The notes: a model not told the origin generated them from the sequence alone. A stretch of DNA of 64,000 nucleotides from Ochotona curzoniae (GCF_017591425.1 NW_024464918.1:8306001-8370000), one strand, 5' to 3'. Shown: positions 12,105 through 24,134, numbered from the stretch's first letter. Numbers and translations are program-made.

Positions 12105-13950
12105 AGAAATTCCTATGAAAGGTTACAGAATCTGAAGATTATCCTAACAAATATGAAATGTTGATGATAATGAAGTAACTAATGGGAATAATAGGTTATG
12201 TTATAGACGTTAAACAAAAATTCAAATTCTCTTTCTTCCCTATATTTTGAGGTAATAGTTTTGCTCTTTCTGAGGCATTTTTAAGCTCCGCCATAAGTTC
12301 ACAGATGCTAAGCACCCAGCCAACAACATGCTGCTAAAACAGACAGAAGCACAACATATTTCATCCCTCTCACAATGAAAATAAAAGCACACAGGTTTTA
12401 ATACACTGAGTGAGAAAACAAGTCAGGTTACAGAATTTCCTCCTTGAATGTCTTGTGCCAAGAATATTACCTTGAAGAATTGAAGCATGTTGAAGAAAAA
12501 TTACTGATGGGGTCAAGAAAACTACCAGAAAAAAGCAGATCTTAATAACTTGCAACTATTCATCCAATCAGGAATCACAGAACACAGAAAGGAAAAGGTG
12601 ATTGACTTTGAGGGGATAAAATAGTCCAAGAAAGCCATTATAATTTGGGGCAGTTTCACTCAAAACCTAATGTCCAGCATTCACAATGATCTGTCTCATC
12701 CTTCACTTATCTCTTTTCCAAGTCTCAAATTTCCTGACTTAATCTTTAGCACCAGAGGTGGAACTCTATCTCAAAAGAAGAGCAAAATGGAAATATTGCT
12801 GTATGGAGTTTCAATTGAATGGATTTCTGAAGAAGGCATTTAACTTCTGAAACACACTGCCTCATGCATTACTTGCTTAAAGTGTCATAAGAACATAACG
12901 TGAAAATGGATGTCCAGTAATTAGTGCTGTAACTGTTACTTGCAACTGTTCTCAGCAGATAACCGAGGATTGTGTGTAAACGCAACTGACTTTCAATGGG
13001 AATCCTTTAAAAGCATACAGCAAGCAATCACACCAAAATATTAACTTGTACTCAAACACTTGATACCACAAGACACTCCAATTATCTCTCACTGCTTAAG
13101 CCTGAAGACTTTTCCAGGCTTTAAACTAGTCTCTGAAGAGATTTAATTCAATATTACTTACCCAGAAGCAGCCAACATGCTCTTTTTCTGACCTTCAGGT
13201 CAATGAGGGTGACCCAACTGAGACCCAATCAAATCTGAATATGTACCCCCCTAAAGAACTATTCACAAGGTTAATTGCATCATAGTTCTATTTGCTGAAT
13301 AAGGAATCAATTAAGGAGAATAGCAAAAGAACCCATAAATGGCTACATGAACTAAATAGAGAAGAGCCACACACAGAAACAGGTTCCCTGTGCTTCTGAT
13401 CTTCATAGTGCTCTCCACAGAAGGAAGCAGACAGACAGATGGCACAGGCTCGTCCACTTTCTATCATCCTTGTAATTAGCACCTGTTTTACTGTGGCATC
13501 AAACGTTAGACCTGAATCACAAAATCCAAAACATATGCATGAAACTACTTAGTTATCCATCATAATGCCAAAATTCCTTAGACCTGAATGTTACTATGGT
13601 GTATGTGAACTCAGGGAATCGAAGGGAAACAGTGTAAATACTTGCCATGCTTGAGAGCATAGTGTGGGAAAACAAGGCTAGAGAGAAAATACTGTTCAGT
13701 ATTAACTTTCAAGGTTTATGTGTGGGCATTGAAAAACATAATGTCAAAAGTGTTCAATTTATAAAGCAAGCCAAAAGGAAGAGGAAAAATTGTTCTGTGC
13801 AAGAAATTAAAAATAAAAAAGACCTCACTACCTAAATCTTTAGTGTTAGGATCAGCTGAGAACACTGTAACACAAAAGGAAATATTCTTAAAAGCCTTGA
13901 ATAGTGGTCATAACCAATCAAAGCTGATGCATTCTAAGAGTTTCGTAAGC
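12105..13950. other. AT-rich sequence, no gene seen
   Basis: No repeat or gene is recognised. The frames present are all under 70 codons and show no domain. Confidence 0.55.
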
Positions 13951-13954
13951 ACCT

Positions 13955-14045
13955 TTCTAATGCTCATTACAACTCTTGGAACAGATGAAGTTCAGCGAAG
14001 TTAATTTCTTCACCAGTGTCATAAAAGCTGAAGGATGAAAGAGCA
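13955..14045 (+). repeat. MIR fragment
   Basis: 'tgctcattacaactcttgga' then 'cagatgaagttcagcgaagt' and 'taatttcttcaccagtgtca' parallels the MIR text 'atcctcacaac...cagatgaggaaactgag...agttaagtaacttgccc'. Confidence 0.48.
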
Positions 14046-15190
14046 CATATGTGAAACACTACAACTCATTCTTCACATGCAACTGAATTCTCTGTTACAA
14101 AAGGTATGATGCACAGACACAAAAACAGTGAGTCTGCAAGCTTATAATAAAGTGATAACTGGTGTGGAACATACAATTACGGAGGCCTCAACAGAGGGTG
14201 AGTGCTGAGACTTTGGAAACAGGAAGCAGTAAGCCAGAGCCAAGGCTTAAGGCCTTAGTCAACTGAATGCTTTGTCATTTGAGCCAAGTTTCCCTAGGCA
14301 GCTGATACATGCAGATTATGGGGAGTTTCCAGTATTAGCAGTTCCTTGGCTTATTATGGACCAAGCCAACATGACATTTCACCAAATTGTCTGAGAGGAG
14401 ACTTTTGGCATAAATCTTTGTTTCCTGCATATGGTTACAATATGAAATGAAATCCTGACATTCTTCCATATAATGTACCAATGAAAGTATTTTAAAGCTG
14501 CAAATTGTATTTTTCATTCTTTCAGAAGTCCCCTCTCTAATTTGTAGATGTAATAGTTTATCAGTCCATCCATCCATCTATCCATCTGCCCAATGACCCA
14601 TTCACTAATATTTCACACAGCTGAATTTTGCAGGGGACTTCTGTTTATATAAAGTGTTGACAATATAATAATTAACTCAAGTTTGTTAGATATCTCAGGC
14701 TGAAAATCTCCTAATTTTAAAACTGCCATAGACAGTTTCTTTTTTTTTTTTTGGCCTTTTCACTAAGTTATTTAGTTTCTTCAAGAAGTACAAAGTCCTG
14801 TTTAAATCCAATTTTTCCTTAGAAAATGTGTCAATAATAGATCCTTTTCTTTACATTCTATCTGCTCATGTCTTTTCAGAAATTTTCATTGTGTCTGTTG
14901 GTAAATGAAGCCAGAACATCTGTTCTTCCATTCCATTGCACCTCCCCATCTGACAGCTACTCACAAGGGTGCTATGGCATAAATGGAATGCTCAGAATCA
15001 ACATTTGAATCAGGATTAATTATCAAAGGAAGACAACATTTACCAGCCTTGTGAGAGGGACTGGGTTTCAAAATAATTCTGCCCTCAAAGAAGCATGATG
15101 AACACAAGGACAGAAACAAAGAAGCCAACCAGAGAGGAGACTAAAATAGTGTTGTATACTGTGGTCAAGGACTGTGAAGGAAGACAATTT
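14046..15190. other. AT-rich sequence with a (CCAT)n run, no gene seen
   Basis: A short (CCAT)n microsatellite lies at about 14563-14590 and a T run at 14741-14752. No gene or other repeat is recognised. The 80-codon minus frame at 14335-14577 has no recognisable domain. Confidence 0.55.
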
Positions 15191-15192
15191 AT

Positions 15193-15568
15193 AAAAATGC
15201 AGTATTAACTGGGCCCGGCGCGGTGGCGCAAGTGGTTAAAGGTCCTCGCCTTGCACGCCCGGGATCCCATATGGGCGCCGGTTCTAATCCCCGCAGCCCC
15301 GCTTCCCTTCCAGCTCCCTGCCTGTGGCCTGGGAAAGCAGTCGAGGACGGCCCAAAAAGCTTTGGGAACCTGCACCCGCGTGGGAGACCCGGAAGAGGCT
15401 CCTGGCTTGGGATTGGCATAGTATCGACCCGTTGCGCTCACTTGGGGAGTGAATCATCGGACGGAAGATCTTCCTCTCTGTCTCTCCTCTCTGTATATCC
15501 GCCTTTCCAATGAAAAAATAATAAAAATAAATCTTTAAAAAATAAAAAAAAAAAATGCAGTATTAACT
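15193..15568 (+). repeat. Young full-length C-type SINE (subfamily A) with 18-bp target duplication
   Basis: The element occupies 15211-15550 and starts GGGCCCGGCGCGGTGGC. The target duplication AAAAATGCAGTATTAACT is perfect at 15193-15210 and 15551-15568. It carries Pol III A and B boxes, a CT-rich 3' region and a tail with AATAAAAATAAATCTTT. Perfect duplications and little decay mark a recent L1-driven insertion. Frames of 65-96 codons inside it are repeat sequence. Confidence 0.97.
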
Positions 15569-15824
15569 GAGTGAGACTGGTGCACAGATACACTTGCTCA
15601 GGAACTCTGAACCACAAAGTAAAACTGTAGTTCATACTTCAGAGTCTAACATAATTCTTTTCATCTTTGTTCTAATCTGTATCATCCAGGCAAGACCAAT
15701 GCCTCTCTAAGAAAAAGTATGGCTCTTTCCCAAACGGTTCTAAATGTAAAATACAGTTTAAATGTATTAAAGAACTAAGCCCAATAGGAACTTCACCTCT
15801 GTGATTGATGGCTAACTTTTGTAC

Positions 15825-15892
15825 CTGTTTGGGCATTCCTTGATTACATGCGGCCAAGGCAAGCAAGAGAAACAGGATGCTGAGAAATTTCA
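15825..15892 (-). other. Candidate signal-peptide exon (unproven)
   Basis: On the minus strand, a splice-acceptor-like TTCTTTCATAG is followed directly by TG AAA TTT CTC and 20 more open codons, then the donor-like CAG|GTACAA. The codons read KFLSILFLLLALAACNQG and then MPKQ: a hydrophobic core, a small-residue region and a Cys, as in a secretory signal peptide. There is no ATG in frame. The usual Met is GTG unless an upstream exon ends in A, which would restore ATG across the junction. The 68-nt length would give a phase-0 end, as in casein-like (SCPP) genes. It could be a decayed or chance exon; no partner exon is recognised. Confidence 0.25.
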
Positions 15893-15899
15893 CTATGAA

Positions 15900-16855
15900 A
15901 GAACCTTTTCAATGTGTTTGCTCTCACTGTTATAACAGTTCTATCATCATAGAATTGTTTTTATTAATTACCAACTATGCAAGAATATTTTAGGGGCCAA
16001 GCAAAAAGTTCATGACCTATATACCTTCTTGAACTTGATTACTAGGCTTTTCAAAAAAGTCCTTTGTCGTTCCTGCTAGGAAGTACCAAGTAGTTAGTAT
16101 CAAGCAGCTGTTATAAATCCAATCTCTGAAGAATTTTCCTGGAAACCGGCCACTTCCTAAAATGACTTTCCCAATGGAAACTTAGGTAAACCTGAATCTG
16201 TTTCTTGTGTCCTTTACTGCATCCTTAAGAATGCCAGAATTAAAACACCTTATGTGCAATTAAGCAGATATGTGGTCCTGCCTCACTTTGTAAGATCAAC
16301 AGCATATTATTTAGCACAATCAAAGGCTCACTCTGCCCTTGATGAAATCCTTTACTGAATCTTGACAAATGAGAAAGACCAAATGTTTCTGACCATTCAT
16401 GGACTGTTTTCCACTGGGTAGTGCTACAAACAGAAAAGAACGTTGATTTGACTCATAACTATAATAAAATACAGAACATTTTTTTTCAGAGAAGTAACAT
16501 AACCTGACATTATTTTTAACACGATCTTATTTCTTAAAGTGTCTTGCCATTTCTTCTACTAAAACATAATTGAGACTATCGTTATCTAATACTTGAAAAC
16601 CCTCTCCTCTCAATGTTTCCATTTTGATAGACATTGCGCTTCCTCCCCCTCCAACATCTTATCATACACATTTTCAAGCACGGAGAAAATATGAAAGAGC
16701 AGTAGAGCAATAACCTACATACCATATGCCACTGACTGTAGTCAATATCATGAATATCAATAGTGTATTTGAAAATCTGAAAGTTAGACAAATGGCACCA
16801 TTCCCACAGTGAACATACTGTCGTTATATTCTGAATAACATTGGAATGCCAAAGT
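15900..16855. other. AT-rich sequence, no gene seen
   Basis: No repeat or gene is recognised. The 95-codon minus frame at 16582-16869 shows no domain. Confidence 0.5.
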
Positions 16856-16861
16856 CTCCCA

Positions 16862-17760
16862 GGCTTCATCTGATTAGATTTCCAGCTGACACACCACCTA
16901 CTTTATTACTCCTTTTCTCTAGTATCCAGATCTTCAGACACAACGCCACTATTCATATTCTTCCAACATCAAACTTTTTCCCTAATGCAGGGCCTGTATC
17001 TTTCTTCCTTGACTGCATCTTCTCATGACCATCTCTTTCTCATCCAGCCAGTGTCAGTGTGAAGGCAACTTTTTAAGAGATCCTTTCCAAGATCTTCCCA
17101 TCTGAAACAAACCCTCTGGCCCTAAGCCTGCCTACCCCAGTGCCATATCTGATGGCATTTAGAGCACTCACATGTCTCTACATTCATTTCTTTGTCTCTG
17201 TGTTCATTTCTGTGGGGAGCTGTAGGGAGCCTGCAGCCCACACCCTAGACGGACGGTGCAGAACTGCTGCTTCCTGCTGTGGTAGAAAAAACAAGTTTCA
17301 GGAAGTCTGCTGTGATTGGCCCAGGGGTGCGTGGATGATGCATGGACAGCGCGTGATCTGTGTGAGGATTGGCCTGCCCGCTGCGTGCAGAGGTGACCTT
17401 TACGCTGATTGGCTGAGTTACCCAATATAAGGGAGCCAGAGAAATGGGAGAGAGAAGAGAGGGAGAGAGCGTGTCTCGCCAAGATGTAGCTGCCGCATGC
17501 CTCGTGATGTGGCAGCTGCGGGGCGGCTGCATGGTGGCCGCTGTGCAGCCGCTGCGCACCGGTTTTGCTGTGTCATCTCTACAATAAAGGTTCCACAAAG
17601 ACAGTGAGTGTCTGGGTTTGACTTGCTGGCTAAGGTACCCTGACACATTTCTGCTAGAGTTCATTTCATTCCAATTTCATCTCAAGGAGAACAAGTATCT
17701 TATCTATTAATCACATCGAAATCCTGTAGTTTCAAGAGGGCATACTTTCTAGTCTGAATT
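16862..17760 (+). mobile_element. L2 (LINE) fragment split by a solo LTR
   Basis: Left of the LTR, 'ggcaactttttaagagatcc' followed by 'tttccaagatcttccca' and 'gcatttagagcactcac' follow the L2 3' region ('gtcacctcctcagagaggcc...cttccctgacc...tagcacttatca'). To the right, 'ggagaacaagtatcttatct' continues in the expected order. It is ancient and non-coding. Confidence 0.55.
17205..17651 (+). mobile_element. Solo LTR of an ERV2/ERVK-type endogenous retrovirus
   Basis: The 435-bp LTR (17211-17645) begins TGTGGGGAGC and ends CCCTGACA, giving TG...CA termini. It is flanked by a perfect 6-bp duplication CATTTC (17205-17210 and 17646-17651); 6 bp is the size typical of betaretroviral (ERV2) integrases. 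Inside are ATTGG (inverted CCAAT) boxes, a TATAA-like box at about 17425-17430 and AATAAA at 17583-17588, in the order of U3, R and U5. It is GC-richer than its surroundings. No primer-binding site, internal genes or second LTR is present, so it arose by LTR-LTR recombination. Perfect duplications suggest a fairly young insertion. Confidence 0.88.
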
Positions 17761-17764
17761 GAGT

Positions 17765-20095
17765 AACTACATGTCTAGACACTTTTAAATATTATGAAAA
17801 GAAACATTTATTCTGTCCAGCTAAGTAGATTAACTGTCTTAAGGAAAACAAAGCAAACACAAACAGAAAAACTCGAACAAGAATATATAGCTACATGTGT
17901 AATGACTCTTTGAAGCAGATTATGAAGGTTCTTCCAAAGCAAAAGCAAAGGAGGCTTTTGTTAACAAGGATGACTTGAAAATTACGAGTATGAACAATGC
18001 AGACATAGCAATGGTACATACATGTAGAATATTTACAAACAATATGAAAGGAATAGTTATGGCCAGTTAAGTAAGACCTGGTCTTTCCTTATGGTATGAG
18101 ATAAAAACTGTGAAATACTCAACACTGAATGCACAGCACTGAATTTTCTGTAAAATATTTTTAACCTATTGCAACTATCTGGACTATATCCTTTTAGGTT
18201 CAATTTGAAATATCTTTTGGAGGCTATATTTCTTCCTTCATAACTTTTCTTCTGAGCACTATGGAAAGCTTCAGGATAAAAAGAGAGAACTGTGGTGATT
18301 TTCCTACTAATTAGTTGCTCTTATTAAAAAGAGCAAGATAATTGATTTTAGGATGCACTACCCCTTATTAAGACCTAATTAAGCTGTATATCAAAGACTA
18401 ATTAAATGGCATTATTCCATCTCACTGATGAGTCTTGATGCTTGGTGAATAGATTTGGGTGGTAGATGAATACTCTTAGAATAGATTTCACAGTCAGACA
18501 GATAAATACAGACTAAGAAGCTGAGTAAAGGGAATTTTCCATTATCTAAACTTAACACACTTATTGGTATTTCTTCTGGCTGACAGTTTGAAACTCATGA
18601 AATGAAACATTTAAAGACAAACTCAGCATGCGGTAGGATGGGAAACAATGAAAGAGCATCTTAGAAACCTGAACATTTAAATATGTTATGAATCTTTCCA
18701 GTGAAAATGTGAACTGGAGAATCAAAGGCATTTATTTATTTATTCGCTTTTCTCGCAGAATCACAATCATACTAGTAATGGATGTCAATAAACCTGAGAT
18801 ATATTTAAACTTTCCAGTCATCATCCTTAGTAAGTTGTTCCTTGGAATTCAGTAAAACAGAAGAGAAAGAAACGGGAAGTAGAAAGGGAATTACATAACA
18901 ATAGCCAATTTGAAAATATAACAAGCTTAGAGTATGGAAGTGTGGCCAGGCCAAGCAGAAACTTCTCTTCAAAATATCTGGAGAATAAGAGCTCCTAAAA
19001 CATGAATTTTGAGGGAGAATTTTATGCTCCATTAGAAATGCATATTTTCAATGAGAAATCAATTTCTGATAAGTCAATATTTTATTTGACAAAGAAGAGC
19101 ATGTACCAACAATTCAAATGTTATGTAAATGTGCTCATGATTGAATCCTATCAAGTAAACCTGTACTGCCAAAGCTGTTTCTTCAAGGCCATGTCATTGT
19201 GACAACAGAAATTCATCATTCCATTTAATCTATGAGGTTATAACCTTCTTGGATTATAGTGGGCATACTCTCAAATTCTCTGGTGTTCTATAAAGCAAAA
19301 GCTTTTGAATAAATCACTAGATATTTGCAGAAGGTAATGATTTCACTATACAACTGGGCAATATTTGATTGTCTTTAATAGTTGCTTTCGCTGGCAGTAT
19401 AATAATCTGCAAACAATAACATCAGTCATATGTCGCTTTGATACTCATTACTGGCCAAGGTACAAACCCCAGAACCAATAATCTATACTACTGAGCTTCT
19501 AAATTAAATGTCACCATGTACTAAGTGCAGGCTATTCATTTGAAAAGGAACTTTTGCAACTATAACATGTATTTTGAATTATCTGAAGGACATCTACCCT
19601 TGAACTCTTTCCACATTAATACATACAGAAGTGGAAATAGCTACAGTATCGCTAAGAAAAGCTGTGCAAACAGAGAACTGAAATCTCCATTACAGGAAAA
19701 TGAGTAAACAATTTATCTTTAGCTATCTTTACAGAACTCATGGACAGGAGATAAAGGGTTTAACTCAAGCATTTCAAGGTTGTTACTTAGGTGCTCAGAT
19801 AGGTACAGTAGAGTTTACAATATTTAGATTATCTCATGATGGGGACTACTACTTTCCTTTCATTTCATAGAATATAATGGGGCTTAATACAATTTTGGAT
19901 AATTACACATTGTTAATGATTGCTGAAAATCAATTAGCAACAACTATAACTCATTTTGCATTCACGTTTGTTTCCTGGTAGAGGTGAAATATAAAGGAAG
20001 AGCTAAGATAGAGGACATAATTAATCTCTTGGGCTTTCTGTCTCATTGGGAAGAAATTATAAACACATAAATCAATAAATGTAATAAAAACATTA
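17765..20095. other. AT-rich sequence, no gene seen
   Basis: No gene or clear repeat is recognised over 2.3 kb. Frames are below 80 codons. Confidence 0.55.
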
Positions 20096-20101
20096 ATAAA
20101 A

Positions 20102-20432
20102 GGGCCCAGTGCAGTAGCCTAGCAGCTAAAGTTCTCTCCTTGAATGCACTGGGATCCCATATGGGCGCCAGATCAAATCCTGGCAGCCCTGCTTCCCATC
20201 CAGCTGCATGTCTTTGGCCTGGAAAGCAGTTGAGGACAGTCCAAAGCCTTGGGACCCTGCACCTGTGGGGGAGACCCAGAATAGGCTCTGGACTCACAGC
20301 TTCGGATCATTGCAGCTCCAGCCATTGTAGCCATTTGAGGAATGAATCAACGGATGGAAGATCTTTCTCTAAGTCTCTCCTCCTCTATGCACATCAGACT
20401 TTCCAATAAAAACAAAATAAATCTGTTTCAAA
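20102..20432 (+). repeat. C-type SINE, subfamily B
   Basis: It starts GGGCCCAGTGCAGTAGCC and continues TAGCAGCTAAAG, the A-box variant that separates this subfamily from the GGTGGCGCAGTGG copies. The body is intact and the tail reads AAAACAAAATAAATCTGTTT. It is moderately diverged. Confidence 0.9.
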
Positions 20433-20449
20433 AAATAATAAAAAAGAAA

Positions 20450-21330
20450 CACAGAAATTCATTAAGTTTTTTTTCTGATTTTTTAACGGAAGCTTCTATC
20501 AATGTAGTGAAAGGATCAATGAATCAGGAAAGACAACATAATCTTGTTGGAAATTTAAAACAATAGGAAGATGAAGGAAACTGCATGCTGATCAGACATC
20601 CTGTCCTCTAGCCATTGGTTCATGATAATTAAAGTGAACATATCCTTATCTAACAATGCAGGGCTTTATTACTGTGCATTAACCTTGAATCTGAGCTCAC
20701 TTGGAAAGAAAAGGTCTCAAGATACTGAGCAGAAATACTTATTTGCACATGGTGCCTCTGTGTTAAAGACAAAGCATCCATTTTCTTCACTTAATACTGA
20801 GAATCTCAGAAGATGTGAAAGGAGGCCCTGAAATTTTGACCTAATCCTTACAATGCAATGGCATTTCCGTGTCTCGAGAAACAGAGAAAGGACCACAAGA
20901 AAACTGGCTGGTCAAAAATATGCTTTGGTTTAGGGAAACTTATATTCATTGAGGACATAATTCAAGATGTCTGCATGTCCAAATAACAATCAAGATATAA
21001 AGTGTATGATCTTCTCATTGCCACTGATTTCCATTTGGTAGCAGAAACAAAGAGAGAGAGAACAATTTGTGCCTGACCTGGCGGATTTCCCCAGCTTCTT
21101 CCACATGCTAACATGTTCAGCAAATGGGAATCTTCATCAGGCTTACTGACAGTATGTGGGGTGCCTGAGAGCATCCAGGTCTGAGGACTCAGAGAAATAA
21201 TACAACTACCTCAAAAAGATGTGATCACAGAAATGCACTTAACTTCTAATTTAGATTACAGTAAATTTATTTAAGCATATGAGAGGCATACTCTAAACAC
21301 TGGATCCACTTAAGTCCTCTTTTTCATTCT
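20450..21330. other. AT-rich sequence, no gene seen
   Basis: Nothing is recognised. Frames are at most 75 codons. Confidence 0.55.
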
Positions 21331-21333
21331 TAA

Positions 21334-21514
21334 ATAGATTTATTTATTTATTTGAAAGAGTCCCCCCCCCCAAAAAAAAAAAAAAAGTGGCAACAAGCAG
21401 GGCTGGGCCATGCAGCAGCCAGAAATCAGAGGCTTCTTTTCTGAGTCTCCCATGCTGGTACCATGGGCCCATATATTTGAACCAGCCTTGCCCACTACAC
21501 CACAATGCCAACCC
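21334..21514 (-). repeat. Rearranged old C-type SINE with C10/A15 homopolymer junction
   Basis: The inverted tail ('agatttatttatttatttga') and the 5' part ('tctcccatgctggtacc', 'ccactacaccacaatgcc') are present, but the middle is lost. The usual GA tract is replaced by ten C (21362-21371) and fifteen A (21372-21386). Confidence 0.7.
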
Positions 21515-21519
21515 CTTCA

Positions 21520-22390
21520 AGTTCTTCTTTCTTTTCTTTAGTTCCTTCCTTTTTAATTAGTTACATAATTATAACTATCATTAAATTGTAAGGTTACAAT
21601 TTTGAAAACAGGAAAGAACATATGATCCTTTATTAGACAAAATATTAAAACTTCTTCATAATTTAAATTCTTACCTTTCATTGATATTGCTGTTGTTTGA
21701 AAACTTTTCTAACAGCTTCTACTCTCTATCTGGTATTATATTAGATGCATATTTAGATACAAATGGTGCTTCTCACAAGAAGAATCAATTGTCTCACAGC
21801 TTAAGAGAATTATGTATAATCTGTGCTCAATCAGTGACTGAAATAAAATTTCAACATTTCTATAGCCAATGTTAAACATTAGGCAAAGAATTTCTAAAGC
21901 ATAAGTCCACTATCTCAGGTTGGAAACAGCACTTGTTGCCATTTGTTATCATGAAGTATAAATTCAGCCTTGAGTCCAGTGATTTTAAATTAGTTTTTAA
22001 ATACGATTCATGGTAAGACATATTCTGTGTTGTGACCCACTACTCCCAGAAAGATATACGTAATAAGTGCAGGGGCTGCACAGCACACACACATTTTATT
22101 GAAGCAGAAATGTCACAAGTAGTACGTACTTCAACTGCCTACTGGCAGTACAGAGAATTCTAAAGAACACTCCCACGAAGGCAAGTCTTTTCATGACTTC
22201 TTGAACGAGAGTACCCTCTTTGAGTGTGACTGGGTGTGACAGGAGACTACCACGTAAGTTACTTTGCAGAGAAAGAGGAAGATATTTTTTCAGATATCAT
22301 AAAATGTTCAAGTTCTTAGTGAGTAAAACATAAGCTACATCAAAAAGGAGATAAACCAGAGTGTGCCAGGTCTTGAAAGACAATGTTTTT
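21520..22390. other. AT-rich sequence, no gene seen
   Basis: No gene or clear repeat is recognised in this stretch. Confidence 0.5.
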
Positions 22391-22394
22391 AAAA

Positions 22395-22735
22395 GAAGGT
22401 CAGATATGAAGGACTTAAATCAGTAACAGAGAGTCTGTTGTTGGACTTCGAAACAGCAGATACCACTTCTGAAAAAAAAAAAAAATCCTGCTCCCAACCA
22501 CACGTACTTGGAAGAGGATCCCAAGATGAAGATAAAGCTACATGGGCTTACAGCATTCATGCATATTGATGGGGTCTTTTGGAGAGAACTCAGCTAAACT
22601 AGTCACAATACCAGAACAAGAGAAAATTATAAAAGGACACATTAAATTTCTTACCAGCTCCAAATCTGGGGTGATTACTTTCATCAAAACAGACTGCCCA
22701 TCCACTGGTCCAGTCTCAAACATAACGACCATGGA
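22395..22735 (+). mobile_element. Old LTR fragment, MLT1-like (MaLR/ERVL)
   Basis: 'gtacttggaagaggatccca' and 'gagagaactcagctaaac' resemble the 3' part of mammalian MaLR LTRs ('acttggaagaggaccccaag...gcagaggacccagctaagc'). An A run sits at about 22471-22483. The 129-codon plus frame beginning at 22542 crosses this LTR and the following SINE and is not a gene. Confidence 0.45.
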
Positions 22736-22938
22736 TGGATTAGGTCAAGATCAGAAAGCTGGAACTCCATTCAGACCTCACATGGGGGAGATGGGGACTC
22801 AAGTATTTGAACTATCTTCAGGAGCTGGGGATGGAAGGGGGTGGAACTGTAGTAGCTGGGACATGAATCAGCACTTGATAATGTATGCCAACTTCTCAAG
22901 AGGTAGCTTAAACCACTGTACTACAATGTAAGTCCCCA
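22736..22938 (-). repeat. Old C-type SINE, 5' part
   Basis: 'ggaactgtagtagctgggac' and 'gcttaaaccactgtactaca' match the older lagomorph SINE variety ('ggagtagctgggac...gcttaacccactgcacca') on the minus strand. The 3' part is missing. Confidence 0.75.
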
Positions 22939-22939
22939 C

Positions 22940-23515
22940 ATTTCATTTTTCAAAGCACTGGTGAGAGTCAACTAAATTGAGATCATGTCAAATATAAGTC
23001 ACAACCTACATTTTCAAAGTCAGACCTGTATCTTTATATCATCTTTTCAATGATGTCAAAATATTCATCAACAGAATCTCATTTCTTTCAAGTCAAAAAT
23101 GTCAAAAATTTTGTGTTCAGAAATTCTTTTATACATTTAAGAATCATCAGCAATTGATATCACCCATTATCAGTTTGCTCATTTTGTGAGCTTTTCCAAT
23201 ATGTCAACTTTGAACAAAGCAGTATCCTTAAGGCATTGGTCACAGTGGTGGACAGGTGATCCCTACCCTTAGAACACAGAGTGTGGAGGCTCCCAGATGT
23301 AAAAGCAAAGGAACAATGGGAATTCTAAATACGGTCACTCAAAACTTAGTTATTAACTATTGCATGAATTATTTTTGAGAGTTAAGCAAAGGAGAAGGTT
23401 ATATGTGATGTAGCCCATATTCTATCTAGTAGCCAATGATAACCAGTAGGTAAAAAAAAAATCAACCTCCTAAATAAGTGTCCCCTGACAATTGTGCACT
23501 ACTGGGAATTAACAA
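22940..23515. other. AT-rich sequence, no gene seen
   Basis: No gene or clear repeat is recognised. Confidence 0.5.
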
Positions 23516-23519
23516 AGTA

Positions 23520-23905
23520 AAATAAACATAAGAGAGTGATGGAACTCTACAAAGGAAATCTAAGCAACATTTCCAAGAAAAGGTGAAATTTTATGTAGAA
23601 TAAGTCAGTGGGTAGATATGAAGGGTATTTCCAGGGTAGAAGAGTGGGAGGCCCTTTTAAAAAACCTTAAGGAAAGTAGCTTTTACACAATGAGGATCAC
23701 TGGAAATATTTTCAAAGAAAAGTGACAAAATTACATCCTTGAAACAAAAAGTGAATTACAGGAAACTGGCATTACCGTTCCGAAGAGAATACATGTCAGT
23801 TTCAAGTCAGTAAAGTTCCTAAAAGGTAGAAGTGGAAGGAGGTGGAGATGTCCTGACATTTTGGAGATTATCTGCTGTAGACCTGAATTAGAAACTTAGG
23901 GCAAC
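23520..23905 (+). repeat. Old mammalian interspersed repeat, family not named
   Basis: 'gaagggtatttccagggtag', 'acacaatgaggatcactgga' and 'gtgacaaaattacatccttg' follow in order a common mammalian repeat that reads 'gaagagcattccaggcag...tgagatgggaagccactgg...gtgacatgatctgac'. A second copy of this family lies at 58755. Confidence 0.4.
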
Positions 23906-23949
23906 CCAATGGAATACACAAATAATAGATGGGAGGATTCCACTGTCTC

Positions 23950-24131
23950 TATATATTTATATACATGCACACATACACACACATATATACATACATATAA
24001 ATATAATCATATAATAAATTCATTTACTATGTTATATATGATATATTTCATTTATGTGATATATATGTGTGATATATGTTATATATGTGTGTATATATAT
24101 ATATGAAATGTATATATAGAGATATATATAC
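23950..24131. repeat. AT-rich (TA)n/(CA)n/(GATATA)n low-complexity tract
   Basis: About 180 bases consist of TATATA, ACACAC and TGATATATGT-like units. It has strong self-complementarity and no coding content. Confidence 0.9.
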
Positions 24132-24134
24132 AAA

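Noticed and set aside
15211..15300. tRNA gene suggested by A and B boxes
   Set aside because: The boxes belong to the tRNA-derived head of the SINE. The same sequence recurs many times here and does not fold as a full tRNA with an anticodon arm.
17211..17645. Complete provirus
   Set aside because: Only one LTR is present. Sequence on both sides is L2, with no gag, pro, pol or env homology and no primer-binding site.
17245..17664. 139-codon minus-strand frame
   Set aside because: It lies antisense within the solo LTR. It has no retroviral domain and no conservation can be argued.
22542..22931. 129-codon plus-strand frame
   Set aside because: It crosses an MLT1-like LTR fragment and an old SINE. 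The composition fits repeats, not a protein.
23950..24131. CRISPR-like or palindromic array
   Set aside because: This is a degenerate TA/CA microsatellite with no spaced direct repeats. The host is a mammal.
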